Shown here piece by piece: positions 37,480 to 46,770 of a DNA stretch of 64,000 bases. A program made the translations under genes and the position numbers. The notes under the pieces are model-generated. The model was not told the origin of the DNA. It searched no databases and saw only the letters and a list, made by a program, of their open reading frames with translations. The stretch's first letter is position 1. The number at the start of each line of letters is the position of its first letter. Source of the stretch: Flagellimonas sp. S3867 (GTDB lineage Bacteria > Bacteroidota > Bacteroidia > Flavobacteriales > Flavobacteriaceae); assembly GCF_014698935.1 (NCBI RefSeq), contig NZ_JACVMN010000001.1, positions 1,426,001 to 1,490,000 of the forward strand, written 5' to 3'.

Positions 37480-39420
37480 TTATGCATCAATATTGGCATA
37501 AACGGCATTTTTCTCAATAAACTCTCTTCTTGGTGGTACTTCGTCACCCATAAGCATAGAGAAAATACGATCAGATTCCGTAGCATTATCAATGGTAACC
37601 TGTCTTAAGGTTCTGAATTCTGGGTTCATGGTAGTATCCCACAATTGCTCGGCATTCATTTCACCAAGACCTTTATAGCGCTGGATTCCTGCACCACCTT
37701 TCATGGATTCTACAATTTCATCCCGTTCTTCATCGTTCCATGCATATCTTTTCTTTGATCCCTTTTTCACCAAATATAATGGCGGAGTTGCAATATATAC
37801 GTGACCTCCTTCAATGAGTTCGCGCATGTATCTAAAGAAGAAGGTAAGAATCAAGGTTTCAATATGGCTACCATCCACATCCGCATCACACATAATCACA
37901 ACTTTATGGTATCGCAGTTTTTCAAGATTCAAAGCTTTGCTATCTTCTTCGGTTCCGATAGTAACCCCAAGTGCGGTATAAATGTTCTTGATTTCTTCAT
38001 TTTCAAAAACTTTATGTTGCATGGCCTTTTCGACATTCAATATCTTACCACGTAGCGGTAATATTGCCTGAAATTTTCTATCTCTTCCCTGTTTGGCTGT
38101 TCCTCCTGCGGAGTCACCCTCTACCAAGAACACTTCGCAATTAGCCGGGTCCTGATCTGAACAGTCTGATAATTTTCCTGGAAGACCTCCAATACTCATT
38201 ACCGTTTTACGTTGGACCATTTCTCTAGCTTTCGCAGCTGCATGTCTTGCTGTAGCCGCCAAAACCACTTTTTGGACTATTACTTTTGCATCGTCTGGAT
38301 GTTCTTCCAGATAATCGGTCAGCATTTCTGAAACTGCCTGACTTACCGCACTAGTCACCTCTCTATTACCTAGTTTAGTTTTAGTCTGACCCTCAAACTG
38401 AGGTTCTGCAACCTTAACCGAAACAATTGCTGTTAATCCTTCCCTAAAATCATCACCAGCAACCTCAAATTTTAGTTTATCAAGCATTCCAGAACTATCT
38501 GCATACTTTTTTAAAGTAGAAGTCAATCCTCTTCTAAAACCTGACAAATGGGTTCCTCCTTCGTGAGTGTTGATATTGTTCACGTAAGAGTGAAGGTTTT
38601 CTGTAAATCCTGTATTGTAGACCATAGCCACTTCTACAGGAATTCCATTTTTTTCGCCCTCCATTGCAATTACACTTTGGATAAGCGGTTCACGATTGCT
38701 ATCTAAAAACTTGATAAATTCTTTTAATCCTTCTTCGGAATGAAAAGTTTCTGAAATGAACTCACCCTTTTCATCTTTATTTCTTTTATCGGTCAGTGAA
38801 ATAGTAACTCCCTTATTCAAATAGGAAAGTTCACGCATTCTATTGGCCAAGGTATCGTAACTGTATTCGATGGTTTGGGTAAATATGGTATCATCGGGCA
38901 TAAAAGTGACCTCTGTGCCCGTTTCCTTGCTCTCTCCAATACTTTTTACAGGATAAAGGGTTTTACCTCTTTCATACTCTTGTTCCCATATTTTTCCTTC
39001 CCTAAAGACTGTAGCTTTTAAATGTACGGACAAGGCGTTAACCACAGAGACACCAACACCATGAAGACCCCCAGAAACTTTATAGGAATCCTTATCAAAC
39101 TTACCACCGGCTCCAATTTTCGTCATGACCACCTCCAAGGCGGAAACTCCTTCTTTTTTATGAAGGTCGATTGGGATTCCCCTACCGTTATCTTTTGTAG
39201 TTATGGAATTATCTTCGTTGATGATAACTTCAATAGTATCACAGTAACCTCCCATTGCTTCATCAATGGAATTGTCCACCACCTCATACACCAAATGATG
39301 GAGTCCGCGGGTACCAACATCTCCAATATACATGGATGGTCGCATACGTACGTGTTCCATTCCCTCAAGAGCCTGGATACTATCTGCTGAATATTGATTT
39401 TTTTTAGCCTCTTCGCTCAT
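37480..39420 (-). CDS. gyrB: DNA gyrase subunit B
   Basis: ATPase subunit of gyrase, which adds negative supercoils to DNA. 646 residues. GHKL ATPase motifs E-V-V-D-N-S-I-D-E-A and D-N-G-R-G-I-P near the N-terminus, G-L-H-G-V-G-V-S-V-V-N-A-L-S, and the toprim block E-G-D-S-A-G-G and D-A-D-V-D-G-S-H-I, with Q-R-Y-K-G-L-G-E-M near the end. It lacks the long insert found in some proteobacterial GyrB. ParE shares these motifs, but length and sequence style favour GyrB. No gyrA in the window. Confidence 0.95.
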   Translation of the reverse strand: MSEEAKKNQYSADSIQALEGMEHVRMRPSMYIGDVGTRGLHHLVYEVVDNSIDEAMGGYCDTIEVIINEDNSITTKDNGRGIPIDLHKKEGVSALEVVMTKIGAGGKFDKDSYKVSGGLHGVGVSVVNALSVHLKATVFREGKIWEQEYERGKTLYPVKSIGESKETGTEVTFMPDDTIFTQTIEYSYDTLANRMRELSYLNKGVTISLTDKRNKDEKGEFISETFHSEEGLKEFIKFLDSNREPLIQSVIAMEGEKNGIPVEVAMVYNTGFTENLHSYVNNINTHEGGTHLSGFRRGLTSTLKKYADSSGMLDKLKFEVAGDDFREGLTAIVSVKVAEPQFEGQTKTKLGNREVTSAVSQAVSEMLTDYLEEHPDDAKVIVQKVVLAATARHAAAKAREMVQRKTVMSIGGLPGKLSDCSDQDPANCEVFLVEGDSAGGTAKQGRDRKFQAILPLRGKILNVEKAMQHKVFENEEIKNIYTALGVTIGTEEDSKALNLEKLRYHKVVIMCDADVDGSHIETLILTFFFRYMRELIEGGHVYIATPPLYLVKKGSKKRYAWNDEERDEIVESMKGGAGIQRYKGLGEMNAEQLWDTTMNPEFRTLRQVTIDNATESDRIFSMLMGDEVPPRREFIEKNAVYANIDA

Positions 39421-39582
39421 ATATTCTCTTTATTTGCCTTGAAATTTTCAAATCCTACAAATATAAGGAATACCCAATGAAATTAGGTGCTTGAGGGTAT
39501 TTGAACACCTTAAGTTATCAACAAGTAAATGTGGAAAAACATTCACCTTTTTTTAGTCCAAAAAAGTGATGTTTTGAATAGA

Positions 39583-39608
39583 AAAAGCCTCTTTGGTAAG
39601 AGGCTTTT
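39583..39608 (-). terminator. Intrinsic terminator after asnB
   Basis: Inverted repeat AAAAGCCTCTT, loop, AAGAGGCTTTT; on the minus strand the T run follows the stem, about 65 bp after the asnB stop codon. Confidence 0.8.
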
Positions 39609-39672
39609 CCGACTAACTCAAATAAAACAAAACTGCAAGTATCTCTACTGCATGCGGTATATAACGGTTTGG

Positions 39673-41343
39673 TTATTTCACATATGCATCTTCATGAACA
39701 TTGGCCACGGCCCGTCCTGAAGGATCATTCATGTTTTTGAATGCTTCGTCCCACTCTAAGGCAATTTTAGTGCTACAGGCTACTGAAGGCTCTTGTGGAA
39801 CACTCATAGCTGCCGCATCTGAAGGAAAATGCCCTTCAAAAATGGAACGGTAATAATATTCTTCTTTGGTATTTGGTGTCTGAATTGGAAATTTAAAGTG
39901 TGCATTGGCCAATTGCTCATCGCTCACCTCGATTTCCACCAATGCTTTCAAGGTATCTATCCAACTATACCCAACACCGTCTGAGAACTGCTCTTTTTGC
40001 CTCCAAGCAACACTTTCGGGCAAATAATCTTCAAACGCTTTACGCACCACCCATTTTTCCATGCGTTCTCCATTGATCATTTTATCTTTTGGATTGATGC
40101 GCATCGCAACATCCATAAATTCTTTGTCCAGAAACGGTACACGGCCTTCAATGCCCCATGCTGCTAAGGATTTGTTGGCGCGAAGGCAATCGTACATATG
40201 CAATTTGTCCAATTTTCTTACGGTTTCTTCATGAAAGTCTTTTGGACTTGGTGCTTTATGGAAATATAGGTACCCTCCAAACAACTCATCGGCTCCTTCA
40301 CCGGACAATACCATTTTAATGCCCATGGATTTAATCACTCTTGCCATCAAATACATCGGTGTGGAAGCTCTAATCGTAGTAACATCATAGGTTTCCAAGT
40401 TGTATATGACATCTTTTATCGCATCCAAACCTTCTTGTATAGTAAATTTTATTTCGTGGTGAATAGTCCCTATGTGAGCGGCCACTTTTTGGGCAGCAGC
40501 CAGGTCCGGAGACCCTTCCAAGCCTACAGAAAAGGAATGTAATTGCGGCCACCAAGCCTCCTTGGTGTCACCCGATTCAATTCGCATTTGGGAATATTTT
40601 TTTGCAACGGCCGAAGTGACCGAAGAATCCAATCCACCAGATAATAGCACTCCGTATGGAACATCGGACATCAACTGGCGGTGAACGGCGGCTTCAAGGG
40701 CATCCTTTATTTCTTGGATACTGGTCTCGTTCTCCTTTACGGCTTCGTACTCCATCCAATCTCTTTTATACCACTTTTTGAACTCCCCATCGGAGCTAAG
40801 CAAGTAGTGTCCCGGAGGAAACAGCTCTATTTTAGAACATACCCCTTCCAAAGCTTTGAGTTCGGAAGCCACATAAAAGGTTCCGTTTTTATCCCAACCA
40901 ATATAAAGCGGAATGATTCCCATGTGATCTCTGGCAATGAAATATTCATCTTTCACGCTGTCGTAAATGGCAAAACCAAAAATTCCGTTCAGATCATCAA
41001 CAAAGTTGACACCTTTTTCTTGGTATAAAGCCAAAATAACTTCGCAATCAGATTGTGTCTGGAAGGCATATTTTCCCTCAAATTGCTTTCTTAACTCTCT
41101 ATGGTTGTAGATTTCACCGTTGGCTGCCAAAACAAGTTTTCTATCTTCGCTGAACAAGGGTTGTTTTCCAGATGCTGGATCAACAATTGCCAATCTTTCA
41201 TGGGCCATGATAGCCTTATCATCTGAATATATTCCACTCCAGTCCGGACCACGGTGTCTTACTTTTTTTGACATTTCCAAAAGTTGAGGTCTCAACTTCT
41301 CCGCACTTTCCTTTATATCAAACGCGCATACAATTCCGCACAT
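39673..41343 (-). CDS. asnB: Asparagine synthase B (glutamine-hydrolysing)
   Basis: Makes asparagine from aspartate, ATP and the amide of glutamine. 556 residues, close to E. coli AsnB. Cys2 directly after the initiator Met (M-C-G-I-V-C-A-F) is the glutaminase nucleophile, with R-H-R-G-P-D and N-G-E-I-Y-N-H. The synthetase domain has the PP-loop L-S-G-G-L-D-S-S near residue 235. Both halves are intact. It stands alone, between terminator 39583 and a 240-bp gap before the DUF2911 gene. Confidence 0.96.
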   Translation of the reverse strand: MCGIVCAFDIKESAEKLRPQLLEMSKKVRHRGPDWSGIYSDDKAIMAHERLAIVDPASGKQPLFSEDRKLVLAANGEIYNHRELRKQFEGKYAFQTQSDCEVILALYQEKGVNFVDDLNGIFGFAIYDSVKDEYFIARDHMGIIPLYIGWDKNGTFYVASELKALEGVCSKIELFPPGHYLLSSDGEFKKWYKRDWMEYEAVKENETSIQEIKDALEAAVHRQLMSDVPYGVLLSGGLDSSVTSAVAKKYSQMRIESGDTKEAWWPQLHSFSVGLEGSPDLAAAQKVAAHIGTIHHEIKFTIQEGLDAIKDVIYNLETYDVTTIRASTPMYLMARVIKSMGIKMVLSGEGADELFGGYLYFHKAPSPKDFHEETVRKLDKLHMYDCLRANKSLAAWGIEGRVPFLDKEFMDVAMRINPKDKMINGERMEKWVVRKAFEDYLPESVAWRQKEQFSDGVGYSWIDTLKALVEIEVSDEQLANAHFKFPIQTPNTKEEYYYRSIFEGHFPSDAAAMSVPQEPSVACSTKIALEWDEAFKNMNDPSGRAVANVHEDAYVK

Positions 41344-41555
41344 ATCTTTATTTTTATAACAATTTCAATACAAATATTGTTTTATAATTTCATTTATTAA
41401 ACATACATAGCATTATTGGTTATCATATGAAACTATTTATAATGAAAAAGAACATTACTGAAATAAAAATTGATCTAGAGAACAGATTATCGAACACATT
41501 GAAAGGTTTGTTAAATTTTAACGTCTCTTTATTAATAGATCATTTAAATACACCC

Positions 41556-41563
41556 TAGTTTTG
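41556..41563 (+). promoter_or_regulatory. -7 box of the DUF2911 gene
   Basis: TAGTTTTG matches TAnnTTTG, 21 bp before ATG 41585. It covers the in-frame TTG at 41561, which therefore cannot be a normal start. Confidence 0.55.
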
Positions 41564-41584
41564 GGCTCAACTAAAATCATCATC

Positions 41585-42115
41585 ATGAAAAAAATATTCT
41601 TACTTACTTTTTTAACCTTAGGATTGGCATTTTCTACGGAAGCAACAGCTCAAAAATTCAGTGGTTTGGACAAGAGTCCTGCTGATATTGCGACATTCCC
41701 AGCAAGCTATCGGGTTTCTGACAAGTCTGCCCGTGTAATTTATAGCAGACCTCAACTAAAGGGTCGTAGTTTATCAGAACTTGCCCCAGCGGGTAAGGTT
41801 TGGAGAACTGGTGCCAATGAAGCGGCTGAAATTACCTTTTACAAGGATGCCACCGTGGGTGGAAAATCAGTTAAAGCAGGTACCTATTCCTTGTTTACCA
41901 TTCCTGGAGAGAGTGAATGGACCGTAATACTGAACAACAATCTGAACCAATGGGGAGCTTATTCTTATGATAGCGCTGCTGATGTGGCAAGGGTTACTGC
42001 AAAAGCCAGTACTGATGGCGATTCTTTGGAAGCATTTTCCATTACTTTTGCCGACGATGGCGACATGGTTATGGGTTGGGGAACCACTAGGGTTTCGTTA
42101 TCCATCTCTTTTTAA
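41585..42115 (+). CDS. DUF2911 family secreted protein
   Basis: From ATG 41585 the product has 176 residues with a signal peptide of about 22 residues (ending ATAQ). The DUF2911 core is clear: V-I-Y-S-R-P-Q-L-K-G-R, G-K-V-W-R-T-G-A-N-E-A, A-G-T-Y-S-L-F-T-I-P and W-T-V-I-L-N-N, a beta-sandwich-like periplasmic family of unknown function. It is common in Bacteroidota. A -7 box just upstream supports this start, and a bidirectional terminator follows. Confidence 0.88.
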   Translation: MKKIFLLTFLTLGLAFSTEATAQKFSGLDKSPADIATFPASYRVSDKSARVIYSRPQLKGRSLSELAPAGKVWRTGANEAAEITFYKDATVGGKSVKAGTYSLFTIPGESEWTVILNNNLNQWGAYSYDSAADVARVTAKASTDGDSLEAFSITFADDGDMVMGWGTTRVSLSISF

Positions 42116-42135
42116 TAAAAAGTTTGACAACTGAT

Positions 42136-42160
42136 AAAAAGGGCCTTAAAGGCCCTTTTT
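42136..42160. terminator. Bidirectional terminator between DUF2911 and amidohydrolase genes
   Basis: AAAAAGGGCC, loop TTAAA, GGCCCTTTTT. Its right arm touches the stop codon of the minus-strand gene. Confidence 0.88.
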
Positions 42161-43800
42161 TATTTTACTTGTTTTCCATTCATAAAAACCTGTTCTGCTT
42201 GCAAGTTTGGAATATCGTCAACTGGGACAGTCATTATATCATCACTTAAAATGATGAAATCTGCCAACTTCCCAGCTTCAATACTTCCTTTTTCATTTTC
42301 CTCAAAATTGGAGTAGGCAGCCCAAATGGTCATTCCTTTTAAGGTTTCTTCACGGGATAGGGCATCTTGCATTTGAAAACCGTCTTCGGGGAATTTTTCC
42401 AAATCCTGCCTGGCCACAGCAGCATAGAAGGTTAGAAAAGGACTTACACGCTCGACTGGAAAATCAGTACCTAAAGCCACCATTCCAGCTTTGTTCAGCA
42501 GTTTTTTAAACGCATAGGCTCCTTTAACGCGGTCAGCGCCTAGCCGATCTTCGGCCCAATACATATCGCTAGTGGCATGGGTGGGTTGTATCGATGGGAT
42601 TATCCCGTTTTTGAAATAATCAAAGTCCTGCTCAGAAATTACTTGGGCATGTTCAACCTTCCATCTCCTATCTTTTTTACCTTCCAAAGCTTTTTTATAG
42701 GCTCTGAGCACAACAATATTGGCAGAATCACCAATGGCATGGGTATTCATCTGGTAATCTGAAGCAGCAATCCGCTCAGCTAACGCCTCAATTTGATCAA
42801 CTGGTGTTACCATGGCTCCATAATGTCCATCCTTATCGGAATATGGAGCTCTTAAAGCCGCTCCCCTAGATCCCAAAGCACCATCACCATAGACTTTTAC
42901 CGAACGCACATTTAGCTTATCTGTTTTTACAATGCCCTTATCCAAGAAATAATCCAGATTCTGTTTGGTGTTGCTCACCATTGCATATACTCGAATGGAT
43001 AAATCGCCTGTTTGTTGGAGGCTATCGATTAATTCAATGGTTGATTTTTGCAATCCGGCGTCGTTTACCGTGGTCAATCCGTATTGGAAACACAGCTTTT
43101 CTGCATCTTTAAGCGCCCTTATTTGGGTAGCTCTATTTGGCTTGGGAATAACCGCATCGACCATTCTCATGGGATTATCCACCAAAATCCCGGTTGGCTT
43201 CCCATTTATCTTATGGATTTCACCACCATCAATTGATGTTTCGGAAGTAATTCCTGCTAAATCCAGCGCTTTTTGATTAGCCAAGTAGGCGTGGCCATCC
43301 ACTCTTCGAAGCGCTACCGGAATATTGGGAAATAATTCATCCAATCTATTTTTGGTTGGAAATTCTTTGACCTCCCAATCGTTTTGGTCCCATCCTCTGC
43401 CCAATATAAAATTGGAAGGTTGTTTTTTCTGAAATTCGACAACTCGCTCCAACACTTCTTCAAAACTTTCGGTCCCCACCAAATCCACAACTTGCTGATT
43501 CATCCCCAACCCATAAAAATGACAATGGGCATCAATCAAGCCAGGGACAATGGTCTTTCCGTCCGCGTCAATTTGATTTTCAGAAGTAAAACGTTTGTTT
43601 ATCGCCTCTTTTTCACCTACTGCTATAAATTTTCCATCTTTAACGGCCAAGGAGTTGGCTATAGCGAACTCATCGTCAACTGTGTAGATATTAGCATTAT
43701 GAACGATTAAATCGACATTCTCGGCAGAATCGCAAGCAACCAATAGGAATATCAATGAAATACAAGGAAGAAGCTTTTTCATTTTTTTGAGTTTCCCCAA
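42160..43800 (-). CDS. YtcJ-like amidohydrolase lipoprotein
   Basis: 546 residues; starting six codons later (43782) gives a cleaner lipoprotein signal, MKKLLPC to LLVAC with Cys17, and this start is likely. Amidohydrolase family 3 motifs: G-L-I-D-A-H-C-H (metal His-x-His), R-G-W-D-Q-N-D-W, V-D-G-H-A-Y-L, H-A-I-G-D-S-A-N, V-E-H-A-Q, and G-T-D-F-P-V-E. These are metal-dependent hydrolases of amides or formamides; the substrate is unknown. It lies 30 bp downstream of the OmpA-family gene on the same strand. Confidence 0.87.
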   Translation of the reverse strand: MGKLKKMKKLLPCISLIFLLVACDSAENVDLIVHNANIYTVDDEFAIANSLAVKDGKFIAVGEKEAINKRFTSENQIDADGKTIVPGLIDAHCHFYGLGMNQQVVDLVGTESFEEVLERVVEFQKKQPSNFILGRGWDQNDWEVKEFPTKNRLDELFPNIPVALRRVDGHAYLANQKALDLAGITSETSIDGGEIHKINGKPTGILVDNPMRMVDAVIPKPNRATQIRALKDAEKLCFQYGLTTVNDAGLQKSTIELIDSLQQTGDLSIRVYAMVSNTKQNLDYFLDKGIVKTDKLNVRSVKVYGDGALGSRGAALRAPYSDKDGHYGAMVTPVDQIEALAERIAASDYQMNTHAIGDSANIVVLRAYKKALEGKKDRRWKVEHAQVISEQDFDYFKNGIIPSIQPTHATSDMYWAEDRLGADRVKGAYAFKKLLNKAGMVALGTDFPVERVSPFLTFYAAVARQDLEKFPEDGFQMQDALSREETLKGMTIWAAYSNFEENEKGSIEAGKLADFIILSDDIMTVPVDDIPNLQAEQVFMNGKQVK

Positions 43801-43830
43801 AAATAGAAAATGCTATGAAGAAACTTAAGT

Positions 43831-44910
43831 TTATTTATTGTTTGGTTCGGTCATTACAAACTCAACTCGGCCATCTTCAAAATTCTTGGTATGAATTTTA
43901 CCATTTCGAAGGGGTTTGGTATCTCCAACACCTTCCCAAACAATGCGTTTGTCGTCTATCCCCAATTTCTTTAAATGAAGTGCAACGGCCCTAGCTCGTA
44001 GTGATGATATAAACTTGCTATATTCTGGGCTTCCTGTATCTGAGTGCCCAGTAATTTTCATCTGTACCTCGGCATTTTCCTTAAGGAATTTGAATATTTT
44101 ATTAATACTGGCCATTGCTTTGGCATCCAAGTTGTATCCTTTTGGTTCGAACGGATTACGTTCAAGAACATAGATTTTATCCTTGTCGTAGTTTACCCTT
44201 GGCAGCTCTTCAAGATTAAAATTATCCACATAATAATAAGAGAAATCACTGGACAAAGCTGGTTCTTCGTTTTTCAACAACTGGGTGTTGGCATTGGATC
44301 TAAAATTGCCCAATATGATATGACTTTCAAAACCCTTTGCATCAAATTCAGCTGTAAGTGTAACCCAACCCTCTGTTTCTGACATAGAGTTATCAGCTTT
44401 CAATTCTACTTCATAAAATTGAATATTCTCCTGTAAGTCCAATCTAGAACTGGACAAAACTGAACTATTAGGAACCTTAACCTTGTTATTTGTGAGTATG
44501 ATTGACATATTTTTCAGGGCCAATGTAGAGGTTTCGGCCAGACTCACTTGTAGCGAAATTTTATAAGGATGCTTTTCTCTAAGTGTCTTGGCAGTATTTA
44601 ATTGAACATACTCCCTATAATTGTTCAAAGCATAAAAGTAAAGACCTGCATAACCAGAACCTTCTGTAGCTTTTTGCTCTCCCTTAAAATTAGATGGAAC
44701 ACCAAAATCTTCCGAACCACATTGGTTATAGTAATCGCCCGAGCTTGATGTAGGTAATGAAACATCATCGAGTAAAACATCTAAACCAACAATGTTGGAG
44801 GGACAGGAATTGTAGTTTTCAAACCCTGCATTTAAAATCAAGTTTTGAGCAGGTAGTGCTGTACACACCAATAGACTGAAGCTGAATAAAAATAAAATAC
44901 GGAAACCCAT
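43831..44910 (-). CDS. OmpA-family protein with N-terminal jelly-roll-like domain (copy A)
   Basis: 359 residues, signal peptide 1-22. The N-terminal part (about 23-235) begins N-L-I-L-N-A-G-F-E-N-Y and is beta-rich, with Y-A-G-L-Y-F-Y and Y-Y-V-D-N-F. The C-terminal part (about 245-355) is an OmpA-type peptidoglycan-binding domain with I-T-G-H-S-D-T-G and R-A-R-A-V; the Asp and Arg that bind diaminopimelate are kept, though the middle is unusual (Y-S-K-F-I-S-S-L). It is paralogous to the gene at 45453-46553. It lies just upstream of the amidohydrolase gene. Confidence 0.85.
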   Translation of the reverse strand: MGFRILFLFSFSLLVCTALPAQNLILNAGFENYNSCPSNIVGLDVLLDDVSLPTSSSGDYYNQCGSEDFGVPSNFKGEQKATEGSGYAGLYFYALNNYREYVQLNTAKTLREKHPYKISLQVSLAETSTLALKNMSIILTNNKVKVPNSSVLSSSRLDLQENIQFYEVELKADNSMSETEGWVTLTAEFDAKGFESHIILGNFRSNANTQLLKNEEPALSSDFSYYYVDNFNLEELPRVNYDKDKIYVLERNPFEPKGYNLDAKAMASINKIFKFLKENAEVQMKITGHSDTGSPEYSKFISSLRARAVALHLKKLGIDDKRIVWEGVGDTKPLRNGKIHTKNFEDGRVEFVMTEPNNK

Positions 44911-45074
44911 TTTTAACTTTGTTTGTAGGTTCCCGTACTTGGTTATTAACGCATGTTTTGGATTTATATTGCAAGATTCGCTGTTTGGCAGCTTTAATAA
45001 CTCGCTCCCTGGATTACTGTTTTTTCATACTAAATTTGGATAAAAAGCGTTACTATAGTCCAAATCTTGCTATA

Positions 45075-45398
45075 ATGCGCATAGTAACCATTATGCTCAT
45101 ATTGTCCTTTGTTCCCTATTTTGGTATTAGTCAAAATACCATTTCGGGAAAGATTGTCGATGAACTCGGACTTCCGGTTTATTTGGCAACTATTGAAATA
45201 CATAACACCGAGGATATCACCCATACAGATTTTGACGGCTTCTTTTCTCTTAAAAGTGAAAAAGGGTTTCATTGGAAAATAGAAATTAAATCCAAAGGCT
45301 ATAAAACCGAATCTTTCTTTGTATTAAGTGGAGGGAGCACAGGGGAAATTGTTCTGGAATATGATGCAGAAATGAAAAAATTATTGGAGGGACAATAG
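45075..45398 (+). CDS. Small secreted carboxypeptidase-regulatory-like protein
   Basis: From ATG 45075 the product has 107 residues with signal peptide 1-20 (ending GISQ) and one CarboxypepD_reg-like beta domain, N-T-I-S-G-K-I-V-D-E-L-G-L-P-V-Y-L-A-T and T-D-F-D-G-F-F-S-L. This module is normally the N-terminal part of TonB-dependent receptors; here it stands alone. An upstream in-frame start at 44919 is unlikely because the added residues contain no signal. It lies between two OmpA-family paralogues on the opposite strand. Confidence 0.7.
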   Translation: MRIVTIMLILSFVPYFGISQNTISGKIVDELGLPVYLATIEIHNTEDITHTDFDGFFSLKSEKGFHWKIEIKSKGYKTESFFVLSGGSTGEIVLEYDAEMKKLLEGQ

Positions 45399-45452
45399 TG
45401 TTACTTTCCAAAAATTGAATGAGAATTTTTCTTGTGGCATTTAGATAGTCAC

Positions 45453-46553
45453 CTATTCATCATCCACGAACTCGGTCATTACAAACTCTACTCGACGATT
45501 TTTTCTTCTAGCCTTATCGGTCAGAGTACTGTCCAACGGTATTTTGTTCCCAAAACCATCTGAAGTAATCCTGTCTCTTTTAAGCCCTAACCTTATTAGA
45601 TAGCTTGCAACGCTCTTTGCCCTTTGTTTAGAAAGCACATCATTGTATTTCTCAGAACCAAGGTCATCAGTATGCCCATTGATGGCAACTTTTAGATTCG
45701 GGTGCTTCTTTAGATGCTCATATACATCTTTTAAGCTTTGTTTTGCTTTTGGCTGTAGTTCAAAACGATCAAAATCAAAGTTTACATGATTCAACACATA
45801 ATTTTGATTTGGCTTATACTCAGGCCCTAAATAGATAAGCGAGATATCATCGATATAATAATAGGAGTAACCGTCACCTTTGGTCTTTCCATTGCCAAAA
45901 CCCAAATAATGGGTGCCTCCGTTGCTTTTGAAATTTCCTAGAATAAGCGTTTTTTCGAACCCCCTAGCCACAAAGTCCAAGCTAAGCTGTATCCATTCCT
46001 TCTTCTCGTTATAAAATCCAGATGCTGAAAACTGTTTGGCATGGGAAACTTTTATGCTCTGAGAGGTTAAAATGGCATTAGAAAGTTGCCTTTTGGTATG
46101 AACAGAAAGTTGTTTTTCCGAAAATACTGCACCAAAATCCATAACCGCACCATCTGACTTTTCGGATAGGCTCAACACAAGGCTCAAACGATATCTATGG
46201 CCCTTTTGCAGGGTTTCCGAAAGTTGTGTTTGTATGTATTCGCGATAATCCTTGGGTGCAAAAAGGTATAATCCGGCGTAGGCCTGGCCTTCATAGGCTT
46301 CTTGTTTTCCTTTAAAATTCATAGGAATACCCAGTTTGGTCTTGCTGCAACGATTAAAGTAGTCCGTTGTGCCAAGGGTCGGTGCGTTCCAGAATTCAAC
46401 ATCCCCATTTAAATTGCTCATTTTTACAGGGCAATCCACGTAATCTTCAAAGCCACCATTTTGAACAAGGTTTTGTGCATTCGCAAGTTTAAGAGCGAGT
46501 GCAAAAAAAAGTGAGGTTGATATGTAAATGAATCGTAATCGCATGATTTCCAA
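45453..46553 (-). CDS. OmpA-family protein with N-terminal jelly-roll-like domain (copy B)
   Basis: 366 residues with signal peptide to about residue 27 (ANAQ); a start at 46544 (Met4) is equally possible. The layout matches copy A: N-L-V-Q-N-G-G-F-E-D-Y, K-G-K-Q-E-A-Y-E-G-Q-A-Y-A-G-L-Y, Y-Y-Y-I-D-D-I, then a canonical OmpA domain with I-N-G-H-T-D-D-L-G and Y-N-D-V-L-S-K-Q-R-A-K-S-V. The protein is expected to sit in the outer membrane and grip peptidoglycan while the N-terminal domain binds an unknown ligand. It converges on the small gene at 45075. Confidence 0.87.
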   Translation of the reverse strand: MEIMRLRFIYISTSLFFALALKLANAQNLVQNGGFEDYVDCPVKMSNLNGDVEFWNAPTLGTTDYFNRCSKTKLGIPMNFKGKQEAYEGQAYAGLYLFAPKDYREYIQTQLSETLQKGHRYRLSLVLSLSEKSDGAVMDFGAVFSEKQLSVHTKRQLSNAILTSQSIKVSHAKQFSASGFYNEKKEWIQLSLDFVARGFEKTLILGNFKSNGGTHYLGFGNGKTKGDGYSYYYIDDISLIYLGPEYKPNQNYVLNHVNFDFDRFELQPKAKQSLKDVYEHLKKHPNLKVAINGHTDDLGSEKYNDVLSKQRAKSVASYLIRLGLKRDRITSDGFGNKIPLDSTLTDKARRKNRRVEFVMTEFVDDE

Positions 46554-46710
46554 TCCAATTGGGACAGTCGTTCTGATATAAAATATTAGAGTGACATTCC
46601 ATATTTAACGATTTTCTGAACATATTATTGCGTTTTTACTTACAAAGTAGCGCCTCATATAAATTCGAAGTGCTGGTTCAAAATCGAATGCTATCAGATT
46701 TCATAGCTTA

Positions 46711-46746
46711 TAAAAAAATAAGGAGCCACCATAAATGGTGGCTCCT
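46711..46746 (-). terminator. Intrinsic terminator after the SusC/SusD/lipoprotein operon
   Basis: On the minus strand AGGAGCCACCA, loop, TGGTGGCTCCT, then TTATTTTTTTA. It lies 25 bp after the stop of the lipoprotein gene. Confidence 0.88.
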
Positions 46747-46770
46747 TCCTCGCTATTCAAAAAAGGGATA

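Noticed and set aside
41561..41584. TTG start 24 bp upstream for the DUF2911 protein
   Set aside because: It overlaps the TAGTTTTG -7 box and adds residues that spoil the signal peptide; ATG 41585 is better.
44907..44922. 16-bp match CCATTTTTAACTTTGT with the tRNA spacer (11657-11672)
   Set aside because: One copy spans the OmpA start codon, the other a tRNA spacer; AT-rich sequence and no shared context, so probably chance.
44919..45074. Upstream extension of the small CarboxypepD_reg gene
   Set aside because: It begins with TTG, overlaps the start region of the divergent OmpA gene and hides the clear signal peptide that starts at 45075.
45399..45452. AT-only stem AAAAATT/AATTTTT between two converging genes
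   Set aside because: No G-C pairs in the stem; too weak to call a terminator.
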